Assembly (NCBI RefSeq): GCF_018687715.1
Contig: NC_056758.1
Coordinates: 33,141,467 to 33,205,466, forward strand
From: Carya illinoinensis
Taxonomy: Eukaryota > Streptophyta > Magnoliopsida > Fagales > Juglandaceae
Length of the DNA: 64,000 bases
Direction: 5' to 3'
This document shows positions 11,656-23,574 of the stretch, one piece after another. Position numbers and translations under genes: made by a program. Positions within the stretch are counted from its first letter, which is position 1; each line of letters opens with the position of its first letter. The notes under the pieces are model-generated. The model had not been told where the DNA came from. It did not search any database and was given only the letters and a program-made list of their open reading frames with translations.

Positions 11656-13299
11656 GCATGGCGTTGACCCAACTTTCATCATTTAGTGCTTCCTCGACTT
11701 TCTTGGGTTCAACCTGTGACAAATAACACACAAAAGAAACCTGATTTAGTACTCTTCTTCTAATCCTCATACCTCCATCTAGCTCATCGAGAATGTTTTC
11801 TTTAGGATGATTTTGAGTGATTCTTGAAGAAGGTTCTTTGATTTGTGAATTTTGTGATGTTTCCTCTATATTATCTTCCTCATTTTGCACTTGTGAGTCT
11901 TCTCCACTGGTCTGCCCCAGTTCCTTCATATTCTCAAGCTCCTACATGGTAGTTTCTGCTGAAATGTCATCCACAACTACGTTAATTGATTCCATAACAG
12001 ATTGTGTACGTAAGTTGTAAACTCTATAAGCCTTACTATTGGAGGAATAGCCAAGAAACAATCCCTCATCACTTTTGCTTTCAAATTTATGATTTTTTTC
12101 TTTGTCTTTCAGAATATAACACTTGCTACCAAAATTCTGAAATACTTTACCGTAGGCCTTTTATTTTTCCACAAACCGTAAGGTGTTTAATTGGTGTCGG
12201 GTCTTAGAACCACTCGATTCAAGATATGATTTTCTGTATTCACAGCTTCTCCCCAAAAATATAAGGTCATCTTCTTGTTGCTTAACATTGTTCGTGCCAT
12301 TTCCTGAATTGCTCTATTTTTCCTTTCCACCACTCCATTTTGTTGTGGAGTGATAGGTGCAGAAAATTATTGGTGTATTCTCTGTTCATCACAAAAAGAA
12401 GTAAAATTAATATTATCAAATTCTCGACCATGATCACTGCGTATTCTAGAGATAGAAACTTCCTTCTCTATTGTAGTTTCTTGAATAGCTTTCTGGCAAG
12501 ATCAAAAGCTTCAGATTTTTCTCTTAAGAGCATTATCCATGTGAACCTTGAAAAATCATCTACAATCACCATGATATACTTCTTTCCTCCAAGACTCTCA
12601 GTTTGTGTTGGACCCATCAAATCCATATGCAAGAGCTCAAGAGGCCGAGAGGTAAGAATATGAGAAATCTTCTTGTGTTGAGCTCTAGTTTGCTTTCCTT
12701 CTTGGCATGCTCCACACACTGTTTTCTTCACCTTTATTACCTTGGGCAGTCCATCAATAATTTTTCTTTTTGAGATTTTTGACAAATTTTTAAAATTAAT
12801 ATGCCCAAGACGTTGATGCCATAATTCAGCTTCATCAAGTGTGACTCTATGACATTTCTCCAATGGTTTTGGAGAAATTTCATAACAATTGTCTGAAGTT
12901 CTAGTACCTTTTAAGACCCATTCTCCACCTTTATCATATAGGTTGCACGCATCTTTTGAAAACTGCACAGAAAAATTATTGTCACAAAACTGACTAATGC
13001 TAAGTAAATTAACTTTCAAACCATTAACAAATAAAACATCATGCAACACAGGTAGTCCTGGTATTTCAATACTCCATTTCTCTTCTATGACAGCCTTGCT
13101 CCCATCTCTAAAGGTCACGGTGCCTCCATGAGATGTTTCAATTTTCTTGAATAAGTTTTTGTCTCCAGACATGTGCCTCAAACAGCCGCTGTCCAGGTAC
13201 CACAGACAATCTTCCTTTGATCTCAGTGCTGTGTGAGCAACAAGACATACTGCATCTTTCTTTCTCACCCATTTTGTCTTGAGTATTGACTTGTGTTTT
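11656..13299 (-). pseudogene. Pol remnant: protease and integrase
   Basis: The minus strand encodes a Copia protease active site (WYLDSG; Asp codon at 13191-13193), then the integrase zinc finger (LWHQRLGHINFKNL and CGACQEGK) and a catalytic-core start (VDDFSRFTW) before a stop at about 12468. After a frame change the core goes on with RIRSDHGREFDN and APITPQQNGVVERKNR, interrupted by another stop. Past the core come a linker and VEEALNDESWVNAMHE, where the solo LTR interrupts RT. Several breaks make it non-functional. Confidence 0.9.
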
Positions 13300-15006
13300 T
13301 CTTTGTTTTGAAGGCAAATATCTGCTAGTTCCTCAAGCTTAAGATTTATGAGATTGATTTGTTGACTCATGTCATCAACTTGAGTCTGTAGGCTCTTCTC
13401 TTTTCTTTTTCCTTCAAATTTCTGCACTTGATTCATGTTAAAACAATGTGGTCTTATATGACCTATTACTCCACACTTATAACATGTAGGGACAAATTTA
13501 TCATGCAGATTTTTTGAATAAACTGACTTAAGTTCAGCATGATTTTGAAAACTTTTACCTTGACTTCCTTTAACAAAAACAATACCTTTGGAGGTTGTAG
13601 CAGCGGATGATGAGGCAAATTTTTCTTTTCTTTTAGAAGTCGTGTACCCTAGACCAGTTCTGTCACTATTCATTTTTTGAAAACTCAACATTTCTTCTAA
13701 TTTTTGTGTTGCTGTTTTTTCTTCAACCTTTTCCAATTCCTTTTCTAGTGCAATATTTTGATTTTTTAATCTGGCTATTTCACTCTCAGAGACTTTTAAA
13801 GCTTCAGACATGTTGTTTTTCTCACTTTTCATATCAGTGAACTTCTTATACAACTTCTTGTTGAGTTTCTTTAATTTGATCACTTCTTCACACACATCAT
13901 TGTAAGCCTCTTGTAAACTTAGTTCTTGATCAGCCTCAACAATTGATACATTTGAATCACTGTACTCACAACTACTTTTAGATTTTGTCAGTGTAATATC
14001 AGGAAAATCATTCACAATAGTAGAGAAAGCCATAAAAGATTTTTCATCATCAGAAGATGAGTTTGAACTTTCAGAATCTGAAATATCACTAAGTGTGACA
14101 TTCAATGCTTTCCCTTTGTTTTTCTTGAAGTTTGGACATTTAACTCTTATATGACCATACCCAGAACATTCATGACACTGAACTTTATCCTTTTTCTCAG
14201 TTTTTTCTTTTTTTCCAATTTTCAGATTCATTTTTCTTAGCAAAAATATTTTTTCCTCGTTTTTGTTTACCATTCTCTTTATTAAACATGAACTTTCTGA
14301 ATTTTCTAGCAAGTAAAGCAATCTCTTCATCATTCAGACTTTCTTCATCAGAAATATTTTTATAATTTTCTTCTATAGTCTTTAAAGCAATGGACTTACC
14401 TTTTCCTGTTTGAGGAAGTGAAGATTCATATGTTTGCAAAGAACCTACCAGTTCTTCTACCTTTATTGCATCCAGATCTTTACTTTCTTCAATTGCAGTA
14501 ACTTTGGGTCGAAATCTTTCAGGTAAAGACCTTAAAATCTTCATTACAACTCTTGAATCTTCTACCTTTTCTCCAAGATTAAACATGGAATTCACAATAT
14601 CATTTAGTTTAGAATAAAAATCATCAAAACTTTCCTCTTCCAGCATTTTAATCTCCTCAAATTTAGAAGTTAACAATTGTAATTTTGAGTTCTTCACAAT
14701 TTTTGTTTCTTCATGTTTAACCTCCAGGATATCTCATGCCTCTTTAGCAATCTCATACATGGAGATTCTCTTAAATTCTTCTGGAGATACAGCCATGAAT
14801 ATAGCATTCAGCCCCTTGCTATTCCAATTACAGTTGGTGATTTCTTCTTTCGTCCAATCATCAATATTTGTTTCTGGTCTGATCCAACCTCGTACAACCG
14901 CGTTCCACACTCGCTCATCCAATGATTTGAGAAAGGCTCGCATGCGTACTTTCCAATATGCATAATTTTCACCATTGAAGTGCGGTGGGGCAGTCAATGA
15001 TGACAT
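13300..15006 (-). pseudogene. Gag remnant with two zinc knuckles
   Basis: Gag starts at the ATG whose complement is 15004-15006, about 40 bp past the primer binding site, giving MSSLTAPPHFNGENYAYWKV, the usual N-terminus of plant Copia gag (DUF4219/UBN2 type). A TGA replaces an expected Trp codon at about 14734, and a frameshift lies near 14200-14330. Two CCHC knuckles follow (CHECSGYGHIRVKC; CYKCGVIGHIRPHC), separated by a long coiled-coil stretch. Two knuckles are more than many Copia gags carry. Gag would form the virus-like particle. Confidence 0.88.
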
Positions 15007-15044
15007 ATTGCAGGGGCACGGATCACACTCGAAAGAGTGAACCA

Positions 15045-15057
15045 CGCTCTGATGCCA
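15045..15057 (-). other. Primer binding site (initiator Met tRNA)
   Basis: Minus-strand TGGCATCAGAGCG lies two bases inside the 5' LTR. It matches the 3' end complement of plant initiator tRNA-Met (TGGTATCAGAGC) with one mismatch. Confidence 0.88.
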
Positions 15058-15059
15058 AT

Positions 15060-15951
15060 TGAAATTTCCAATGTACCCCTGTAAAACCACGAAATTGTCT
15101 ACCAATTTCCTTGAACAAATAAGTTAGATCTCAATTATCAAGATTATAAAATGAATCAAATACTTTAAAATAAATAATCAAACTTACAAGACATAATGAT
15201 TGGTTACGAAGGGAAACCCTTTAAAGAACTATTTAAAGGTAAAACCCTACGGGGCAGCCAAACCCAGGAAAGTCAATCTTATTATTTGAAGAACAATTAC
15301 AAGTAATAATCAATTACAAAACTTTTGCAATTCGACTCTCTTACTTGCCTAGACAAACGACCCATTTGTCTTTTACCACAGTAGCAGCCAGAACCTCTGG
15401 CGATTTTCAAATGTTGACCTCCCTACTGGAACTCCAAAGGCTGAAACCCAATCGATGTTGCTTCGCACTCAAAGCACAAAAACATTCAAGAAGATATGAA
15501 GAATCCCATGAAAATTCTCAAGTGAATTTTCTCTCATAAACACACAGAATCTCGTCTGTAAAATTCGTGGCTTGAAGTCCTTGAAGAGATACAAAACCGA
15601 ATTCCTTTAAATAGAAGGTCTGAAAAGAGTTCTAGTTGCAGTAGGACTCTGTTGACGGTTAGCAACAGACGCGAAAATGCGTCCCGACGGACTGCTAACA
15701 TTTCGTGATAACTTCTTCTGATATAGACTAAACTCTGTTCAGATTTCTTCTAGATAAGTGTAATGCTATCAGAACTCGATTTTGACTTCAGAGACTTATC
15801 TAAACAACTCCTAAGACTTCAAGATAGACTCAGCATTGTTTAGATATAAATCAATAATTATTTTTACATTCATCCAACAATAATAAATAATATGATAAGA
15901 TAAGCTTTATCATTTACTCATCTAATTCTAGCCAACTTTTTTACCTTTACA
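15060..15951 (-). repeat. 5' LTR of the Sirevirus-like element
   Basis: 892 bp, collinear with 4018-4909 and ending at the right GATGG target duplication. As the upstream LTR on the minus strand it should hold the element's promoter. Confidence 0.95.
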
Positions 15952-16155
15952 GATGGGATATTGATTTGAATCACATGGGAATTAATGTACTTAGCCTCTC
16001 GGTTTGAATTACTTCTCATGCCTAACTTTTCAGCCACTAGCTAGCTAAAAAGCTAATTAACTAGCTTCTTCTAGCTTTTGCATCTTTTTATACGTTACGT
16101 TCATTGATATTGATAATTCGAGTTTGGTTTGTAAAGTAGAGTCCATCACAATGAC

Positions 16156-16191
<36 letters not shown>

Positions 16192-16291
16192 CTTTGATTA
16201 GGGCAACCATTATCAAGACTTCTACCTTCTGGGGTCTGAAAATTAGTTCTGTTAAACCACCACAATCTGTACTTAATTATGCTGAAATATA

Positions 16292-16400
16292 CACTACAAA
16301 AAAAATAGATTTTTGTGACTAATTTATTGTAACGAAAAGACTATTCGTAATCAAAATCATTGCAATAAATTAGTCACAAAAATCTATTTTTCTTGTAGTG
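16292..16400. mobile_element. CACTA-type MITE, 109 bp
   Basis: It starts CACTACAAAAAAAATAGATT and ends with the near-perfect reverse complement (AATCTATTTTTCTTGTAGTG), giving inverted ends of about 40 bp each. The 3-bp duplication ATA flanks it (16289-16291, 16401-16403). CACTACAA ends and a 3-bp duplication are diagnostic of the CACTA (En/Spm) superfamily. It has no coding capacity and would need a transposase in trans. Confidence 0.88.
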
Positions 16401-18124
16401 ATATATGGGAATAATAGTTTTTTTTTTTTCGTGGCAAGTTAAAATATTAATGGAGCATAGAAAAATATATGAGATTCGTGCTACGATATTGATTCTCTAA
16501 AGTTGAATATTAAGATAATGAAACAATAACAAAATGAGGAACAAGGGACGTCTAATGGAATGAGAGTACCATTGAATTAATTAATTATAATTTCCATATA
16601 CAATGTATCTTTGCTGCAGGATCGATGCAGTTCACTTGGCAGGGATGGATAGATATAATTAAATTCAGGGATGATCAAATAAGTTTTTGAGTTGTGACGT
16701 TTTTATGGAATTTCAAAGAGTTTTACTATTTACAAATCAAGTGTGTCGATCGACACTCAGCCATTTGTTGTAAAACTCGTTATAGTTATAAAGAATTTTA
16801 AAACATGATCAATATATATTTTTATCATTATGTGACGACACATTTTAATAGTGTGTCGGGAGCATAAAAAAATAAAAATAAAAATAAAATGTTTACGCGG
16901 TCATGCTATAAATTCAATGGCCGATATTAATTATATATGGTTTTTTAAGGGACGTATAAGTGGTCTGTCCACATGATTTGACTAAGAGAGAGTCAAAGTT
17001 TAAAAGTATAGTTGGGAAGAGAGAGTAATTATATATAATTAAAGGTGCCCATTAAGCATGACAAATGCATGTCATGCCCGGACCCCTAAGCACCCACTAA
17101 TTGTCTTTTAAGTTTTAATTATAAATTAGAAAGGAATAAGCATTAAGCAAGTTGGTTACTTGCTTTAATAATATAAGACTAGTGGAGCTAGACGCAAATT
17201 GCAATGAATGCCTCGTCACCGCCAAGTGGGCATGTGGGGTAGTCCACACCAAACCCCATTTTTTGTCTCCTTCTCTACCATGGTTCCATCCTTTTTCTTT
17301 TTATTGCTTCTCTTTACCCTAATCTAATCCTAATACCACATTGGCTTAGTTTATTTGTTCACCAGCCAGTGCTATTTTAGCTTAATATATGCTAGAGAAT
17401 AAAATCAATGGTTGGATTCTGTGGATAGTTCTGTGCAAACCCACAGAGAGTGGGATTTGTTGGGCCAAACTAGAAGGTGACAAAATAGAAAGCAGTCATA
17501 CACGGAAAGGGGGGGACTTCAAGTCCCAGAAACTGCCTGCCCTCTATATGACAACTACTAATACGAACCTTGAATTTGACACGAATTTGAAACGATTGAA
17601 AATTTTAATCTAAAATGAGTTGGTTGAAATTGACTCACTCGAACTAGATTTACTATGATATGAACCCAACATATGAGATTCACAAGCCGCGAACCAGAAA
17701 CAAATCCCCTAATTGAGATTAAAAGATCGTGATAGCTCTAATGAAATAGGTCGAATTAAGATTGCTTTGTGTATGACATTGAACCGAAAATGAATCGAAA
17801 GCCCTTCCTTCGCTGTTGCCTCCCTCGGACAAATATTAAAAAAGAAACTGTGGTTTGAATTTCAGGGGTTGAAGCGGCCCCCACCGACTTGAAAGACAAA
17901 GCGAAAGTGGATTCGAACGTACATGTGGACAGTCGGACAAGTTAACGATCTCCATATGGACAATCGAGCGTCCAAGACATCATGGTCAAATCAAATAACG
18001 AGAGAGATAGAGAGAGAGGGTGTATTTGGTGTATTGAGGCCCATGTTGCAGTGGGACAGGGTTCACGTGTCCTGGCTGTCTTACATAGGTGCGAGCATGC
18101 AAAGTAACGTAGTTTGCATCTTTT

Positions 18125-18313
18125 ACTAACACTGTTGGGCTTTCAAAAGGCAACCGCAGCAGTCTTTCTTTCATTCCAGCCCATGGTAATTTCATCCAGC
18201 ACGGTAGCACCCTCCGTTTGTTTCTTAAATGGCTCACATCTTGAGGAGCACGCCCAAAAATGTCTGCTAGTGCCTGGTTAACAGCATGTTTATGTCTTGT
18301 CATGTTGCCCCTG
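18125..18313 (-). other. Possible single exon of unknown identity
   Basis: The minus strand reads openly through MTRHKHAVNQALADIFGRAP and on to LPFESPTV, preceded by an acceptor-like TTGGTTCAG. The composition is protein-like, with few low-complexity residues. I do not recognise the family, and I find no adjoining exons with matching splice phase, so it may be a gene relic or chance. Confidence 0.2.
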
Positions 18314-20902
18314 AACCAACCAATTCAACTGATCAACATTAGCTTTGATTTGTACATCCAACCTCCATAACAATACGGGAGGGCGAATTTAAACACATTC
18401 CGGCTGCATCAAATGTAAATTTTCCAATAGAAACGAGGACAGGATAGATTTAATCCAGAAGTCAGGATGAGCAGAAACAAAGATAGGTCTATTTCAGCCG
18501 CCATTGCCACCCCGCTTCTAGTTCCCGCCCAATATATTCTCCGATATTTATTAAATACTGTAATACACATTTTCCAGTCAAACTAAAATGAGTTCCCTAT
18601 ATAAATAAAAGTCTTGAAACATCAATTGTTTGCATAACTTTTTCCCTAGCCTAAGTAACTCAATAGATTACCATTGCCAACCCCACTCTGTAAAGAAGAT
18701 AGGGTGGGCAACAAAATGGTCATTGCCGGTTGTGTGTGTAAAGTTAACGAGAAGATCCATGAAGACTACAATATTTCAGCAGAGGTTGAATGCACAACTA
18801 TAAGAAAACTCAAGATTAGTCTAAAAATTCCAAAAGATTAATCCAGGATAACTCCTCACAATATCAAGTACAAAACGAATTAGGGAAAGGCCATCTACGA
18901 TGTCATGCCTTGCTAAAACTAACTGCTGGTACTAAAATTATTACAAGTTTTCCTCGTATGCATTGAGAACAGTCATATATTTCATCGATCAACTTGACTG
19001 TTGCTTAACAAATGTCTCTCTTACTACTGCCTACCACACAGGCTGGGTTTAAGAGGTTTCCAGATGGAGAGATTCAAATAATTTGATCACTAGCACAATT
19101 CTAGCCATTACTCAGTAAACTGATACAAGTGTCATTTAAGATATAAAAAACACAAAGTATTACAACCTTTTGAGAACAGATCTAGATATGGAATTTCAAC
19201 AATGAAATATTTGCTGCAATTTGGTACTCCATGGCTCATTTGAGAACCTCATCAAGAACATTGAAGGCGCATTGGATGAAACATCATACTTCTTGAGCTA
19301 TGTTTGGTGGTTTCCAAAGAGAAACCAAGTGCTATGGCCGCATCTTTCAACCTATCCGTGGTTGTGTTGGAACGGTTACAGAAGGCCCTCAATTTAGAAC
19401 TTTCGGCCAATTAGGAGAAGTAGGAAGCTCTCCCCACACGCACTGCCTTTTTCTCTGTGACTTACACTAGTAGACAGTGGACCTCGAATCTAGGATCTCA
19501 CTCTTCACCCCATTCTTATTTGAGGGAGAAAGTGCCATTTGAGCCAAAGCTAAAAGAAGATAGCAGCTTTCGTTAAGACAACATTAAACTGGTGTTGATC
19601 ATATACTGAAGACCTATAGGGTCTATTGCTGGCCTTGACAGGCACTGTTCCATCATCCCCTCCTCCCCCCAAACAATTTTTTTTTTTTTTTTTTTAAATT
19701 CAATATGCTTTTTAAAGGCAAACTAAGAACATCTTTTTTCTCCTAAGATTCATTCATCTATAAATAAATTAAAACCGAAGAGATTTTGCAAGCACCATAC
19801 GGTAATGATCATGCATGTCTACTGCTTTAATTCCTTTTCATTTCATATTAAAGTATCTTTTCATTTTTTGGTTGGATAAGTGAGATACCCTAAAGAAAAT
19901 GGGGGAGGAGAAGGGATCTAAATCAGCAACCTCAGCTTCAGATGTGTGGCAATGAGCCAGTTGTTAGCTCTGGCAGTTATAGGTAAACTTCTCGTCTCTC
20001 CAAAAAATTAAAGATTAAAAAAATGGCATAAGTGCTTAAGGATAATTACACCCAAATTCAGCCATCCTTACAGCAACCTAACTATACCTAGTACCAACAA
20101 GTTCATTTATATGAGTTTGTCTTATTGGACCCATCCAAAAAAATAAACCTTGTCTTATTAAGATATTTTACTAGTTTGAGTCTTTTACTTACCATCAATG
20201 TTGCGCAATCTTGAAAGACAATAGCCACGAATTTTATTATAACTTTGTTATAGAGGTTTATTTTATTTTAAAGTCTTGAAGTTTCAAGCCTATAAAAATG
20301 CAGTCCTGTCATATTTTAAGGGCGTTGATTATTATTATCTAAATTTTACATTGAAAATATTCTGTAAGAGAGTTTTTTTTTCCCATCCCTTGTTATCTCA
20401 AAGTAAATTCTTTAAGGTTTCATAAGAGTTGTGTGACATAAGGGAGACCAATCTCATTTCTACGACATTCCGCTCTGCCTGCGGCGTCAGATCCTGTTCC
20501 ACATGCTGCATTAGACTCAGACCCAAATCCAAATTTAATTGAGATAGCTTCTTCAACAATGGTTGTCATCACTATTTGTTGTTCTTTTTCTTAGTGAGAC
20601 TCGGATCCACACTTTTTGCCCAGACGAGCCACCATTCAGGTGTCTCCATGATGCCATGTAAAGCATCAAGTCATCACAAACTTCCTATTTCACGTAGTAT
20701 GGTAAATTGAATGATGAGAGCCAATGGACTGACGATAGTTGCCCCCCAAACTCCTACTCAGAGAGATGCCATGCCATCAGATACTTTACATTGTGCAAAA
20801 CAACACCAGAAGATAACACGTGCTTTCGTTAGGCCCATTTATATATGCTTTGAGTGACAATGTGCAAGATGAGAAGTGCTACAACCATACAAGAATTTCA
20901 CA

Positions 20903-20956
20903 AAAGTAAACTCACAAACTGGTATGGCTTCATGTCATCAATTATATCTACTTTAT
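20903..20956. repeat. Left half of a MITE split by LINE B
   Basis: AAACTCACAAACTGG through ATCTACTTTAT matches the family seen at 309-444. The other half resumes at 27932. ACTTTAT is repeated on both sides of the intervening LINE (20950-20956, 27932-27938), marking the insertion point. Confidence 0.6.
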
Positions 20957-21219
20957 TTATTTTTTTTGTAAGTAAAAATTTTATTCAATGAATAAAATAG
21001 GCGAAGCCCATGTGCATAGAAAGTATACAAAAAACACCTAAGAACATTCAAGAACTAAAACAGCGAAAACAAAAACTCATGGACTGCCCCCACCATTAAG
21101 AGCAATGGCTGAAAACCAAGAAAACAGGGAAAACATAAAAAATTTTCAAAGATCATCTACAAAAAGCTCCCTATCATTAAAACACCTCTCATTCCTTTCC
21201 ATCCAGATGCACCACATAA

Positions 21220-23574
21220 CTTTTTATTTTTTATTTTTTTTTTTATAGGTAAAAGAAGTTTTATTGATTCACGTAAATAGGCAAAGCTTGAATACGCAAG
21301 AAATATACAAGAAAGAGCCTAATTACAAAACTACGTGCTACTAATAGTAGCATACAAATTGTTTAGACTCATTCCATTCCATACAATAGAGGAGGCCCAA
21401 AACAACAAAGTATGAAAGAAAAAGCCCCTAAAACTGTCTGGGGAGCATTCCCTATCCTCGAAATAGAGGTCATTTCTTTCGTTCCATGTGCACCACATTA
21501 TGCATAGAGGTACCATCTTCCATACTGCAACGATCTGGAGATTGCCCCTAATCCCTCGCCAACAAGACAATAGATTTATCACCCTCTTAGACATGACCCA
21601 TGCAATACCAAGTCTCGAGAAAATTGCATCCCACAATACCTTAACTACTTCTCAGTGAAGAAGAAGGTGATCAGTTGATTCGCCGTTACATTTGCACATG
21701 TAGCACTAATCTGTTATGTAGAGTCCACGCTTCCTTAGCTTGTCAATTGTTAAGATTTTACCATGGGAGGCCACCCACCCAAAGAAAGCTACTTTGAGAG
21801 GAACATTGCTCCTCCATATGCTCTTCCAAGGGAAGTCATTGAATGAGTGGGTCAACAAGGCTTTGTGATATGAACGAACTGAAAATTTCTTGTTCCTTGT
21901 GCAAGTCCAAAGTAATATGTCCTCCCTTTCTACCCTTGGCTTCAACGCATATAACACCCTGTAAAAATCATTAATGTCTTGCATCTCCCAATCCTGTACA
22001 GCTCTAGTGAATCTTACAGGCCAAATAATGGAATCAAAATTATTGCACATATTATTAGCCATGGAAGAGCCTTGATCCAACGCAATCCTATAAAGAGAGG
22101 GGAAAGCGTTTTTCAAGGCCACATCTCCACACCAAATATCATGCCAAAATTTGATCCGCGTGCCCCTTCCCACCTCAAACCTGCAGTTGCCGAGAAAATT
22201 ATCCTAGCCCTTTCAGATAAGTTTCCAAACTCCCACGCCATGAGCCCCTCTGACTTCATAAGAACGCCAACCTCCCCATACACTCCCATATTTGACCTCT
22301 AAAATATTTCTCCAAAGAGCGTCTTCCTCAAGGTTAAAGCGTCATAACCATTTACTGAGAGGTACCTTGTTGACGGTTCTCAAATTTCTTAAGCCCAACC
22401 CGCCACAAGGCAACATGGTGCATACTTTATCCCATTTGATCAAATGAAATTTCTTTGTATCCTCTAGCCCTCCCCATAATACATAACGAAAAATCTTTTC
22501 CGGTCTATTCAACACCCCTGCAGGCACTGGAAATAAGGAAAGAAAATACGTTAGGAGATTGAATAACGTACTCTTAATAAGTGTGATTCTCCCACCTTTA
22601 GAAAAGTAAATTATCTTCCATCCCGCCAGTTTGCCTTCAATTTTCTCAACAATCTCTTCCCACATTGCCTTAGAATTATGAGGGGCTCCCAAAGGAAGTC
22701 AAAGGTACTTCATTGGCAAGGATGTGACCTTGCATTCCATGATAGCATACACCTCCCCTAAGTTGTTGACCGAGCCAACGGGTACTACTTCCGACTTAGA
22801 TAAGTTCACCTTAAGGCCAGTTACAACTTCAAAGCAAAGTAGGAGTGCTCTGAGAGAGCAAATCTTATCCAGATCTGGGTCACAAAGAATCAACGTATCA
22901 TCGGCGAAAAGCAGATGGGAAACTGCCAAGCTTCCTTGATTAGAACCACCCACCGAGTAACCCGAGATGAAACCCATATCCACCGCCCTTTCCAACATTT
23001 TGCTTAACACTTCCAAGACGAGAATAAATAAGAGTGAGGATAATGGATCCCCTTGTCTCAATCTGCAAGAGCTGTTGAAGAAGCCTTCGGGAGTGCCATT
23101 GACCAAAACAGAGAATCTAACAATTGTAATACAGTGCTTAATCGACTGACACCATCTTGCCCCAAAGCCATACCTGCCAAGAATATACAACAAAAAGTCT
23201 CAATTCACATGATCAAATGCATTTTCCATATCCAGTTTACACAAGATACCTGGAATATCGGATTTGACTCTGCTTTCCAGACAATCGTTAGGAATGAGGA
23301 TCGAGTCTAGTATTTGCCTTCCTTTCACAAAGACATTTTGTGACTTCGAGATGATCTTCCCCATGACCACGCTTAACCGCTTCGCTAAAACTTTAGAGAT
23401 TATATTGTAAACTCCACTTATCAAACTTATGGGCCAGAAATCATTCACTTCCACCAACCTTGCCCTCTTGGGAATAAGTGCAATGAAAGAGACATTAAGA
23501 CTCTTCTCAAATTTCATAAAAGAGTGAAATTCCAAAAAAAACCTTCATTATGTCCTCTTTGAGACATAATACAT
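21220..23574 (-). mobile_element. LINE A: truncated L1-type element nested in LINE B
   Basis: LINE B's C-terminal coding text is cut between VWKMILLCIM (at about 23590-23620) and MWCIWMERNERCF (at about 21180-21210). The insert begins with the A/T-rich tail at 21220-21245 and ends near 23574 in its RT domain. CACATAA flanks it at 21213-21219 and 23575-23581. It is a separate 5'-truncated copy of the same LINE type and younger than LINE B. Confidence 0.82.
21331..23560 (-). pseudogene. LINE A ORF2 remnant: RT and zinc-knuckle domain
   Basis: From the right the broken frame reads FEKSLNVSFIALIPKRARLV, KLDMENAFDHVN, the catalytic FADDTLILCD, LKVNLSKSEVVPVG, and then the RT-linked zinc-binding domain (GRGTRIKFWHDIWCG, WRSNVPLKVAFFGWVASHGK) and the C-terminal VWKMVPLCIMWCTWNERND. 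At least four frameshifts or stops separate these blocks. The endonuclease is missing because the element is 5' truncated. Confidence 0.88.

Larger units (their letters stand above)
4018..15951 (-). mobile_element. Sirevirus-like Ty1/copia element, full length, dead
   Basis: Two 892-bp LTRs (4018-4909, 15060-15951) bound the element. The 5-bp target duplication GATGG is perfect at 4013-4017 and 15952-15956. On the minus strand the order is 5' LTR, primer binding site, gag with two zinc knuckles, protease, integrase, reverse transcriptase, RNase H, a third ORF, polypurine tracts, 3' LTR. Integrase before RT places it in Ty1/copia. Repeated AAAGGGGGAG tracts and an extra ORF downstream of pol are typical of the plant Sirevirus/SIRE lineage. 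It is inactivated by stops and frameshifts in gag and pol and by a nested 2-kb solo LTR. The long LTRs and 11.9-kb length also suit Sireviruses. Confidence 0.93.
15957..20902. other. Intergenic region with MITE and weak coding hints
   Basis: About 5 kb without a supported gene. It contains an (AT)n run at 16161-16187 and the CACTA-type MITE. A slightly gene-like minus-strand stretch at 18125-18313 is listed separately. A short open minus-strand stretch near 20435-20569 was considered and not called. Poly(T) occurs at 19677-19695. Base composition is closer to genic between 17.1 and 19.6 kb than in the flanks. Confidence 0.5.

Noticed and set aside
20435..20569. Open minus-strand stretch with a possible ATG
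   Set aside because: Only about 43 codons, no recognisable domain, and no matching splice partners.
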